Positions 24,801 through 44,601 of a stretch of DNA of 64,000 nucleotides are shown here, in pieces. This DNA comes from Hypomesus transpacificus. Its lineage: Eukaryota; Chordata; Actinopteri; Osmeriformes; Osmeridae. The stretch's first letter is position 1. Each line of letters begins with the position of its first letter. The translations under genes and the position numbers were made by a program. The notes beneath the pieces are model-generated. The model ran no database searches, was not told the origin of the DNA, and was given only the letters and a program-made list of their open reading frames with translations. Location of the stretch: positions 7,763,604-7,827,603 of the forward strand of contig NC_061078.1 in assembly GCF_021917145.1 (NCBI RefSeq), written 5' to 3'.

Positions 24801-27275
24801 ATGCGAATTGAAAAATGTTATTTTTGTTCGGGACCGGTGTATCCCGGACACGGCACAATGTTTGTACGGAACGACTGCAAGGTATGTATGGAGATTGTAC
24901 GTCATGTTTGGCTAGCAAGCTAGACATCTAGCTAGTTACTAGCTTTTAAATAGCGACCAAGCAGTAGGAAGCGTTAACGATAACGTTGGGACGGAGCTCT
25001 TAAATTAAGACCCGAAAGATTACTTTTAAAATCTAGTGCTTATGAGTGAATCAATTTAACTCGTATATTGTATATGCTACTCTAACGACTTCAGACTTCA
25101 TATAACGGAGAGAACTCAACAAATGAAGTGTTGTATTCTAATGTCTGAGCAAGGTGAAATTGTTTATATCCTTGTAGACAATCCCGATTGTGTTGTTCAG
25201 GACTTTAGGGGCTGCTTACGTTTGGGTTGTCAACTGACCTAGAGTTTTTAGATCCCGCAGATCTGTCACGTTGTATAGAGAAGTCAGTGTTGTCAGAGAC
25301 AACAGTACTGTAGCTAACTACACTCAACATGAGATGGGCCTGGTCTGCCATAACTTACCTCAAGTTTATGTTCTGCTACAAAGCAATTTGAATATCAATC
25401 TTGGTTCCTCTTAACCGGTCCGCCCCTCTTTGACTAGAATTTCAGATTTTGTAAATCAAAGTGTCTCAAAAACTTCAAGAAGAAGCGCAACCCCAGAAAG
25501 ACCAGATGGACCAAGGCTTTCAGAAAAGCGTCTGGCAAAGAGTTAACTGTGGTAAGCAAGATACAACAAAGTTGATTAAAATAGTTTCAGAAAAACATTG
25601 CAAATCATTTGTCTCTACTGTCTCTCTCTTCACCTTAGGATAACTGTCTGGAATTCGAGAAGCGCAGAAATGTGGCAGTCAAATACCAGAGGGCTTTGTG
25701 GAGCAAGACTGGTAACTGTTCTCTCAGGCTCATAAAACGGAACCTATGTCACAGTGAATCATGTCTGTGAGGTCCTGTCCTCATGATGGCCATGGTGTCT
25801 TCTGCTGATTGTATTTCCATATGGTTCAATATGGGCCAATGCACCTATTTAATGTCTTGAACCACTTAAACCAACAACATTCTTGTTTCCTGCATTTCAG
25901 TGGAGGCCATGAAGGTGGTGGAGGGAATCAAGCAGAAACGACAGGCGCGGTTCATCTTAAACAGGTAAGCTTCGCTCTCCTCTTAATCCAGCACTGGTGT
26001 TCATTACATTTACACTTACAGTGCGTTCACACTGCAGCGACGCGAATCTCTTGCCATCGCTTGCCTTCCCACAGTTCACCACGCTCGGGGGCGTTTCAAA
26101 CAGATAAATGTAGAATGTAGTTCTCTAAAGTCACTGTTGTAGTTGTCATGGCCAAGTGTGCAGACTTGGGTTTACGTAGTTGCAACATCGATCAAAATAC
26201 AGCTTGTATACAACATACAAAACTGTTTAATAGACATACACGTTGACATGTGTAAAAAACGTTTTCCTATATTCCTCAGTCTCTGCTAATCTGTCGATAC
26301 GATAGGGAGTTCCAGCCGGGCTAGCTAGCTAGCTAGTTACCACAGAGCAAAGTTACGTAATGTGACTAAACTGACAGGTACAAGCACCCACAACTTCGGC
26401 AAACCTTGCGCCATGCATTGTTTTTTTTAAATTAACATCTCTGTACAAATACAGTTATGTATCGTACAGGACTGGGTAAGCAGCCACACAAACGATGAGT
26501 TTCTCCTCCACCTTGAAACCTAGAAAGCTACAAATGTTAGCCATGGTTGCTACGTTACGAGAAACAAGAAAACACTCCGATTGGCCATCGCTAGCGAAAA
26601 TCGCTCCTCATTTGCATAAAGTTTAGAAAATCGGAACTCTGTCGCGTCGCTACCCACAATGCACCACGCAAGCGATTCGCCTGGCTTCATAGGAAATTAA
26701 TGGAAAACATGTTGTCGCTCGCATCGCGTCGCAGCAGTGTGAACGCACTGTTAGTCATTTAGCAGACGCTCTTATCCAGAGCGATTTACAGTAAGTACAG
26801 GGACAATCCGCCCGAGGCAAGTAGGGTGAAGAGCCTTGCCCAAGGACACAATGTCATTTTGCACGGCCGGGAATAAAACCGGCAACCTTCTGAATAATAC
26901 CTGGATTCCCTCCCATGTTCAGGGGGAGATGTGACATTTTCTCATCTTCCTCTCTCTTTCTCATCCCTGTCTTCTTTGTTTCTCATCCCCCTCTCACTCT
27001 CTCAGATTGCGGAAGGGCAAGCAGCTGGAAAAGGAGGAGGCAATACAAGAAGTAAAGAAGAACATTCACTTGATCAAAGCTCCTCATGCAGGTAAATTGT
27101 TAATGTGGAACAGATGGCCATGAATCAATTGAATACATAAATGATATGACTGGATGGCAGTGCATATATGGGCAATTTGCAAATGTGTATGCTCTTTCCT
27201 TTTGTAGGCAAAGCCAAGATTATGGAGGAAAAGATGGTGCAGAAATTACAAGAAGATGTGGAAATGGATGATTGA
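24801..27275 (+). CDS. rsl24d1: Ribosomal L24 domain-containing protein 1 (Rlp24)
   Basis: RSL24D1 (yeast Rlp24) is a nuclear placeholder for eL24 on pre-60S ribosomes. It is later removed by an AAA ATPase and exchanged for eL24 in the cytoplasm. Six exons (24801-24881, 25438-25551, 25639-25711, 25901-25964, 27006-27091, 27208-27275) close to 161 aa (human 163). The N-terminal zinc ribbon [13 protein letters not shown] plus CKSKC is intact, followed by the basic [20 protein letters not shown] stretch and the acidic end EDVEMDD. Residue 28 is Asn, where human has Val (CKNFRF versus CKVFRF). Intron 4 has grown by insertion of a SINE carrying a MITE. Confidence 0.95.
26002..26895 (-). mobile_element. 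tRNA-derived SINE split by a MITE
   Basis: Outside the MITE, 26002-26018 (cattacatttacactta) and 26754-26895 (gtcatttagcagacgctctt and onward to cggccgggaataaaaccgg) join into one minus-strand SINE tail and body. The same tail-body order appears on the plus strand at 42,205-42,370 and 49,151-49,340. The tRNA-like B-box region lies at its right end. It sits in rsl24d1 intron 4. Confidence 0.7.
26019..26750. mobile_element. PIF/Harbinger-like MITE (non-autonomous DNA transposon)
   Basis: Terminal inverted repeats of about 27 bp start CAGTGCGTTCACACTGC at 26019 and end with its complement at 26750, with one mismatch within the 27. The element is 732 bp and carries no transposase frame. It is flanked by TTA on both sides (26016-26018, 26751-26753), a 3-bp target duplication typical of PIF/Harbinger elements. 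The interior is non-coding and includes a gctagctagctag run near 26320. Confidence 0.75.
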
Positions 27276-27933
27276 TTGGATGCAGATCAAATTGGTTCTC
27301 TTAGCAAGTTCTCTGTTGAATCGTTGAGACCTAGATGACTCTTTTGGAGACTAACTTCAGAAAACACTCTAAACATGTTTAGATCCCCAGACTTCTTTTC
27401 AAACAGTGCCCAATCCTGTAGGAATATAGAAGACTCCAGGAATGACTATAACCTGACCCACGGAAGCCATGGTATTAAAAACTTTCAAAACCATGGAACT
27501 AAATAAAATGATGTATGTTGTCAAATGCCGTATTTGATTAAATCTTGTCCTACAAAATCACTGGTTCCTGGTCCAGTTGTTATTCAGTAACTTTAAATGT
27601 CATGAGAAATGTTGTGATATGGATAGCGTTGTAGTCTGTTTTGACTGTTGGTGGGTATACAACTGTTGTAGAGCACTTGACTGCCAAACAAATCGTGTTA
27701 GATTTAAATCCTTCACAGTATTTTGCTTTGGATGAAAATGAAACTTATGAAATGCTAATTTTAACTCATTTAAAAATGTGACATTTTACATTGTTCTCTT
27801 CTTACTTTGGTTGAGACGGCATAAATTGACGGTACCCGAAGCCATTTATGCGCAAAATCGCGCACCCTAACGTTCGTTGAAACATCCGTTCAAACACGGA
27901 AGTGACACGTTTCTATTGAGTTGGGATCTAAAA
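27276..27933. other. rsl24d1 3' UTR, cog4 promoter; synteny junction
   Basis: An aaataaaatg at about 27502-27511 is the likely rsl24d1 polyadenylation signal. The cog4 start region (27,820-27,933) is CpG-containing and TATA-less. Left of this spacer all genes match human 15q21.3; right of it all match human chromosome 16q. Confidence 0.6.
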
Positions 27934-32883
<4,950 letters not shown>

Positions 32884-35462
32884 CCTCCCGCCTTGGAGAT
32901 GTGTTTGTGAGCTGGTTCCCAGGGAGGGGACTCTCCCTGCTACCATAGCAACCCTGCTCTCCCTCCTGGTGTCCCATCTGTAGAAGGGACCAACACCTGG
33001 GTGTGTGCTCTTCTGTGCCTCCTGTATGGGCCTGGTGCAGGACCGGGCCAGGGGCCCTCTTGGTGTTGCTATAGCAACTGTGGGTATTGGTTATCAAGAA
33101 GGGTGAGGAGTTTCCAGATGGAGGAGGAAGTGTCTGCTGTGACCCCTAGCCCCCGCTGTGACCCCTGACCCCCGCTGTGACCCCCAGCTGACTGCGTGGC
33201 CTATTCAGGAGGCAGTCTGATATTAAAGGTTGTGGGGTTGTGCTGTTAGCGTACGAGCTAAGATCCTTTATAAGAGTGTGAAGATCATAGTAATAAATGT
33301 TGACTATTTAATAAAGATCCAGCTGTTGTTTCATAATGAGCTGTGATGTGGTGATGCTGCAGCACTGTGGGTGACACCATCCCACAATGAACATCATATC
33401 CATTAAAGTGACAGAAGCAGGTCAGAGAGCTGATCCAGTTCCTGGCTGGGAGATGAGACAGTTTTAACCTGATAGACAGCTGCTGAACAGTGATGATCTG
33501 TCCTGTATACCTACTGACCCACACTGGAGGTGACGGACATCCTTGTCTACTAATGAATGAAAGCTGAATCAGTTAACGTGATGAACTTTTAACTCCTTCC
33601 TAGTTGTAGTTGCCTGGGTAAAAGGTGGTGCTTCTATAAAATCAATGTTCCTTTCATGACGCGACTTCTACCTGTTTGGTCTTGGTTGGCGTCCAGGGAG
33701 TTCCCTCGTCTGTGTGGGAGCAGGTGTGGAGCTCCGTAAACACGGCTCCAGAAATGCTCTGGAGGGACGCTCTGGAGAGCCTCAGGTGGGACAGGGAGGC
33801 CAGGACTCCCTGTGTGGAAACTGTCTAGTCAGCCTCGGAGCTGGAAGAAGCCAAACCACCGACTCCAAACTGGAGTCCTTCAAAACCTACCAAGATCACT
33901 TTGATCACAGTGAAATAAAGTCAGCCTGGAGACAAGGAATAGTTAGGAAAAGTGTGGCTTTAATGTAAACACAACATTCGATTGGCTCAGCACAAACATT
34001 CCACATGAGAGCAACCAATAAACTACGGAGGAGATAAGGGGTGCAGCACAAAAACATTCACAGTAAAAAACAGAAATGTGGTATAATCATATATATATAC
34101 AGTACGGTGTTTAAGGTGAACATGGAACAAGTCAGAAATGAGGAGTGATATGTGATAGAGGAATGAAGTAGGTAAAGAGGGAGTAAAGAACTAGAGGGGA
34201 ATGGAAGGAGTAAAGAGTGATAGAGGGAGGAAGGATGCTTCTAGGTGCACAGGTGAATAAATGGATAGCTGTACTTTTCCTCTGTGAAGAGAGAATGTGA
34301 CCGTGTCAGTGGTCAGGGGCTTGGGGGGGGGGGGGGGTGTTCATTTCTAATGCCACTCTTCTCTCCACACAGCGCTCAGCATGTGGTAAGAGCCAGACAC
34401 GGGGAGCGTATGAGGGGAGCAGGATTTGGGTTAGGAAGCAAGGTAGCAGAGTGGGGAAGCAGGGTAGCATGGTTAGAGTTGGGGGGGAGAGCGGCTTGTG
34501 GCCCTGACTGACACAGGAAGTGGTTGTCCCCCAGTCTGACAGGACAGGAAATAAATATGTGGCACGGGACTCTGGGAAGGACGGAGAAGCATGGAGCGCA
34601 TGAGGCTGAAATCAATCAATACAAATTTGATGATAATAAAATGTATCATGTGTTTCTTCTATTACATTATTGTAAAAGGTTGTCAGATAGATAGTGATAG
34701 CCATCTATTGTTTACGTGCCCGCCCCCTTAGCTGTCAGTCTCAGAAGGTTGGCGCTGATATGACACTATTCACACTTTCTGTTGGCTGACGGGCATTTCA
34801 TTACACTTTAGGAGGCCAATGGAGAGAGCTGGCCATACAAGAACCCCTCCCCCTAGAGTGGTGAAGAAGAGGGGAGAGACGAACAAAGCTGACAGGAAGT
34901 GCCCAGCACTGAGCACCCCTGGGGGAGTCCAGGGAAGAGGGGGGAGTTCTATCTAGGACAGCCTAACCACCAGCCCCTACCAGCTTTACACCCCCCCACC
35001 CCTACCCCCACCCCACAACATCACCACCACCTACGTTACAACATCACCTCGGCAACCGGAGCAGGGTGAGCTGTGTTTCCCATGCTGCAGCCAGAAGTGT
35101 TGCAGAGACTGTCCCAGTGCCGTGTCAGGTGTTAGCAGAGAACGCGTACTGGACTCCAGACACAACACATCTGGCTGAGTTGGGCCAGAGCAACACAGCC
35201 CTCCATGCTGATAGCTTAATACAATCAACAACAGAACAGGAAACACATTCAGCAGGAAACACATGTTGAAAACAAAGAAACAGAAGAAGAATGGTGTCTA
35301 GAATGGGAACAGAAACAGAGGGTCATGGTAGTGTGGTGTCAGGCGGCAGCTCTTTGGGTCCGTCTGGACGTGTAGATTTACATATTTATGCCTTTTTAAT
35401 ATCATCAAAATTATCATCAAACACCTCATACTCTCCATTGCAACCCCTGTCTGGGCCAGGCC
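32884..35462. other. cog4 / gnao1 tail-to-tail interval
   Basis: No coding exon is supported here. cog4 probably ends at one of the aataaa signals at about 33290-33310. The stretch holds short tandem gacccccgctgt units (33,138-33,190), an at run near 34,090, a G run of about 16 (34,322-34,338) and a C-rich block (34,980-35,015). The right part is the presumed long gnao1 3' UTR (minus strand). I looked for a second set of gnao1 exons 7/8 here and saw none. Confidence 0.55.
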
Positions 35463-39560
<4,098 letters not shown>

Positions 39561-40852
39561 CGCGTTCAAATGGTGTCTTAGACATTAACGTTGCTCTCGT
39601 GGAATGATCTATTACCTATAATTCATAGTCTGGCACAAGGCAAAGAATCTCGCCTCCTCAGTGTTCTTATTAATAGGTGACCTGTAAATCTGTTTTACTA
39701 TGATTCAATATTGTACAAAATACAATAAAATCCCTTTTATAATCCAGCAATGTGTAAATGTGTGCAAATGTGTGTCTTAGGTGTATTATATGTAGTGTGC
39801 TTCTATGTAAAAGTACATACAGGCTACTATGTGTAAGATAGTTTGTGTGTATCAAAATGTGTGCATTCGCCTGTGTGTGTGCATTAAAAGCTTCTAATCC
39901 GTGCATCACATCTGGATTGACAGGCAAGTGTGGAGGGGGAGGACTCCCCTCTAAAGCAGCTCTGACACTACCAAGGGACAGATAAACCTACAATCAGTAA
40001 AGGCCTCCACAACCTTGGCCTGCTCAGGCTACATTCTTGATCACATGAACCTTGAACCCTCACACTTATGCAATGGGACATATGCCAGTCTACAAGCAGA
40101 AAGGGCCCTATAAGAGCAACACTGAATGACTCCGTTTGTTTGTGCGTGTATGAGACAGAAAGAGCAAGTGAGTACTAGCAAGAGATTACTACCTCGTCAG
40201 TATACTGGGCCTTGTGTGGATATGAATTAGGTAATGCGTTCATTTCCCAAAATGGACTTTTACCTTCACTTCAATTACAGTAATGCATTCACAACGACAC
40301 AAATATTAATCTGATTGCCGTTTTACAAATCCAACCCTTTATTTTGATTTGTTTGAACATGTCCCACATATTGCACATAGCTTTACTAAATGTACAATGG
40401 CAATGACATTGTGGTGACTGGTTCCTGATTGAGGGATTACATTCTGATCAGAGCAGAACTGGGCTGAGGTGTGTGTGTGTGTGTGGGGGGGGGGGGGTCA
40501 GAAAACTGCTCCACAGGTACTTTAGGAACAGCCTCCCACACTCAGAACTCTACTAGTTTAGTCAAAAGAAGGGTTGTTAAAAAAAGAAAAAGTCAGAATG
40601 ACATAGAAATGACATAGAAATATGCACAATTGTAAAAGAGTCTCGCAAGCTAATACATTTCTGCACACATACACCAACACATATCACTTCACATACAGTT
40701 AACACCTACAATATAAGGACAGTAACCTATGTACCAGAGACCACAAAGATATACTGTATGAGTCAACTGTTCATCCTAGCCTCCTACACACACACACACA
40801 CACACATACCCACAACAAGACAGTGTGTCAGAGCGTGTCAGAGAGTTCCATC
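39561..40852. other. Spacer between gnao1 and tradd
   Basis: No gene is seen. The stretch includes short GT runs and a GT run followed by a G run (40,470-40,497). The right part (about 40,330-40,852) is the likely tradd 3' UTR on the minus strand, with CA repeats at 40,787-40,806. Confidence 0.5.
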
Positions 40853-42182
40853 TCATGGCTGTTTTTCCAGCATGTTTTCTGCCAGGCTGGTGAGTTTGCA
40901 GTCCTCCAGAGCTCTGACCAGCCTGCCCAGTCTGGCTGCCCGCCCCTCCGCCTGCATGAAGCGGCTGAGCAGCTGGTAAGCCTGCTCATAGAGCCCCTCT
41001 CTCTCGTACTCGTAAGCCAGGTTGTCTATGGCCGGACCCTTCAGTGCACGGCAGGTCTTCCCCAGGGCCCGGCCCACATGCTTCCACTGGCGGCCCACCC
41101 CGCTGGAGAAACACTGCAGGTCCGCGGCCGTCAGCATGCGGTCCTCTGATAGGCCGAGACATAGGGGGAGGGACTATTAGAGACATTGGGGGCCAGTGTG
41201 GGGTAAATAGGGTCTATGCTAGGTATTCAAGCCCTGTGAGAGGGTAGGTGGGGTATGTGTGAGCTAGGGAAGGACATCACAATCTACCATGAAATCTTCC
41301 TAATTGGGTTTGGGCAGCATGGAATGTACTCACCAAAGGCCTTCTTCTGAAAAAGAAAGCAATTGCTGGGCACTGGAGACACTTCCTGTGTGACCTGTCG
41401 CTGAGGGTTGTGGCCTAGGGCCTGGTTCTGCAACTGCTGCTCCAGCGCTGTGACCTCATCATCCCGCAGCCTCTCTGGCTGAGACGTGACATTGTCATTT
41501 AGAAACCAGTGGTGTAGTCAGTGGGTATACAGGCTATCCATGGAAACCAAGTACAAAATAGCTAGTCTCTGGGCCAGGGGAGGCATTGGAACAGTGAGGC
41601 ATACCTGTGCTTGGTGGATGTGCTGCAGACAGAGCTCCAGGGAGGGGCAGTTGTCCAGGGTGTGCGTGCCGGCCCTCAGCTCTGTCTCTGCCTCGAGCTC
41701 CAAGGGGCTGGTAAGCAGACGGCAGGAGTGCTGGGCGAGGGACTGCCGCACAGCGCCTGAGCTGTAGCTCTCCAGGAATCGCCGGCACACGGTGGCGTCC
41801 ACAAACTTCACCTCCACGCCCAGCCGGGGGTCGGCATCGTGCAGCTTCAGGATCTCGTACCCCACCAGACCCCCCACTGAGTCTGGTCACAGGACAGCAC
41901 AGGAAGGCCAATCAGACCACAGAAACAGTATTACATGAACAGGACTACCACACACACCAATCTTGATGAACAACACAGGTACACAGATCGCCATGTCAAC
42001 ACTCCCTTTGGCTCAGAGACCGGGGGCTTACCTGTCAGGGTGAGCTTGATGACCTTGAAGACGCTGAATTTGCCATGTGGGTCTTTGTAAAGGGAGAGCA
42101 GGTTCACAGAGGGACACAGCGACTGCAGGAACAGGACAGCACAGCCTGTCCATGGGACATCCTTCACACTGTGCATATCCAT
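40853..42182 (-). CDS. tradd: TNFRSF1A-associated death domain adaptor (TRADD)
   Basis: TRADD links TNFR1 to TRAF2 and RIPK1 (NF-kB) and to FADD (death signalling). Four coding exons in transcript order (42182-42032, 41882-41605, 41478-41334, 41145-40853) close to 288 aa (human 312). Residues 1-145 form the TRAF2-binding N domain ([58 protein letters not shown]). The linker (exon 3) ends in FLFQKK like human FLFQGQ. The last exon is the death domain with [21 protein letters not shown] and [15 protein letters not shown], nearly identical to human. The start ATG at 42182 follows the acceptor gttccag. A 5' UTR exon probably lies near 43,790-43,860 (minus-strand donor gtaaga just below 43,789). 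Confidence 0.93.
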
Positions 42183-44601
42183 ACTCTGGAACACGCACAC
42201 AATAAGGGGGTCAGATGGCTAAGCGGTTAGGGAGTCAAAAGGTTGCCAGTTCGATTCCGGGCCGTGCTAAATTACGCACTTCACCCAATTTGCCTCTGGG
42301 AATGTCTCTGTACTTACTGTAAGTCGCTCTGGATAAGAGTGTCTGCTCAATGACTAAATGTAAATGTTAACAACAACAACAAACACTAGATTTAAGGTCT
42401 AATGCTCCTTGATGTGCATGTCTCTTCCTTCTTCTCCTCGTCCTGACTCCCTGTTCACCTCTCCCTCTGAATTGTTTATTCTCTAAATTCATGAGTGGGA
42501 ATTCTTTTGTCTGAGCTCAGTGTCCCTGTCATAAGCTCCTGTCTGAACGTTGAGTCTATTCGACAAGTGACACATGAGGACACTTCCAGGGTTATGAATC
42601 AATCCAAGCAGAAAGCAAAACAGCTGAGTCTGTGTGTTGGTGACCAGTGAACACAGGTGATTATCTATCCTCAAACTCACAACTAACAATCTACGCTGGC
42701 TTTCCATGGACCTGAGATCCATCTCTCCTACCTTGAAATTATGTAAATATGACTTTATCCCCCAATCTGTACAGTGCCCCTCTAACCCCACACCACTGGA
42801 ACCTTAACTTCATCCACATGCTCTGGGGATTCTAGTGCACATGCACACCAAACAAAGAGGGGCTGTGTTGAGGGTAAACCAAGTGTGGCACCATGTGCTA
42901 GATTTATGGACAAATCTTAAAAGACCATCTCATCTGGATTACACCTATATCCTCGTTTTAGGACTCCGACTCACAAGTCAGCCTATGACCATCTACCATA
43001 ATTCATACTCCAGGTCTTATAGTGAGTGATGGGAAGCTTAGTTCAACCAACAGATGCACCATAGATGCGCAGATTAGTGTAACTGTAGATTAAAAACGAC
43101 ATGTTGTCTATCATTGACTACTTCTGTGTATTGAGCTATACCAGTCTGTATATCAGTCTGTCAAGGGTTAACTACGTAATATCTTCCTAGAAAGCCAAGT
43201 CTGGGCCAACAGTAGTTAGGCCTATAGACCTTGATGTAAAAAAAAAGGAATATAATAAAAACTGTAAAATAATACTGTAACTTTCAGTTGTTACACTTAA
43301 TAACTGCATACAAGTGTAAAAAGCGAAAATATTTTTTTATCTGAAATATGGTCCACAGTGCCAGATACAGAAAATAAATCGAATCATAGCGCGCGGCCAG
43401 TGGGTCACATGACGAGTGAAATTCCATAAGATTTTCGTAGAGGCATGTGTTGTTTATGCCATTACAGATAAAACAACACCCTTTATGTCCACAACACTCA
43501 ACACAATTTTCCTTTGTTATTTGTCAGTAGGTGTTGGGCACATTTAAATGGGCCTAATTAAAGAAAGCATGCCTTGTCGAGACAAACTACTAAAGCCATT
43601 AGCTGTTTAAAATTCGACAAAGTATCAGAGTCAAGAGAAATGAAACGGAACCTAACTTCTTTCATTATTGACAAGAAACGTAACGATTCACATCGTTAAT
43701 TGCTTGTTTACAAGATGTGAGTCGTTATTTCAGTTTTGCTGTCTCTGCTTACACACTTCAACATTGTTTCATTGTCATAATCTTACCTTAAACATGGAAA
43801 AAGTTAGTTCTGGGCGGCTAAGCGTCCTACCCAGCAGAGCACACCCACAGATACAATAATTTCTTAGCAGGCTATTGGTCAAAGGGAAACTTTTGAGTAC
43901 TGTGATTGGTGAATTCAGATACAGCTTTACAATTGGCTGAAGTAAAGACTTTTACGGGAAGGAAGTAGTTCAGTTACTTATTGTTAAACGCCCGTGGTTT
44001 GTTGTCTTTTGAAGCGTTATGGTGTTTTGTGGAATACTACTTAAAAGGGTAGTGTTGCAACACTGGTAGCCTACTAAAAAGAAAAACGACTGAATATCAT
44101 GGGACTTTTGGATGTTGACAGAAATTCTGAACCCATATTGAATAGTCAAATAATCATATTCCCACCCCCGCTTCACTCAAAATTGAAACACCGTACATGA
44201 CAAAAATTCTAGATGTGAACTGCCTCACAATCGACCACAGGAAAAGGAAATGGCTCATTTCTGAACAGAATCTTCCTGAAAAGATTAAGCCCTATGAAGT
44301 AAAAGTGTCCCTTGAAAAGTGTAGACGGTCAGTGTGTCAAAAGTATTACATCAGGATTATAACATGAACATAAATATTAGTTGCTTTGGCTCTTACAAAT
44401 ATTCACTCTTTCACACAAATACTCAATAAAAATGGACAACAGACATTTCTCTGCTGTAGCCCTAAGCAGACCAAAACCGAGTTACCATGGTAACAGGGTA
44501 TACCTGCCTGTTCTTTGTAATGTAGAACTATCTGACATCATAGGGGCCCACAGACTGACCGTTTACACACTGATTTATTAGAAACAATACTTGAGACATA
44601 C
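42183..44601. other. tradd 5' UTR intron and spacer to ogfod1
   Basis: This region contains a SINE (42,205-42,370), then AT-rich non-coding sequence. The tradd promoter is probably near 43,800-43,950, where a ccaat-type attggt box (43,873) and a short GC-richer patch occur. ogfod1 ends at 44602. Its polyadenylation signal (minus-strand AATAAA, plus tttatt) lies at about 44,575. No other gene is seen. Confidence 0.5.
42205..42370 (+). mobile_element. tRNA-derived SINE
   Basis: The head cagatggctaagcggttagg resembles a tRNA A box. gccagttcgattccggg is a B box. The body (tgcctctgggaatgtctctgtacttac) and tail (gtcgctctggataagagtgtctgctcaatgactaaatg) match the copy at 49,151-49,340. It is in the tradd 5' UTR intron. 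Confidence 0.8.
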
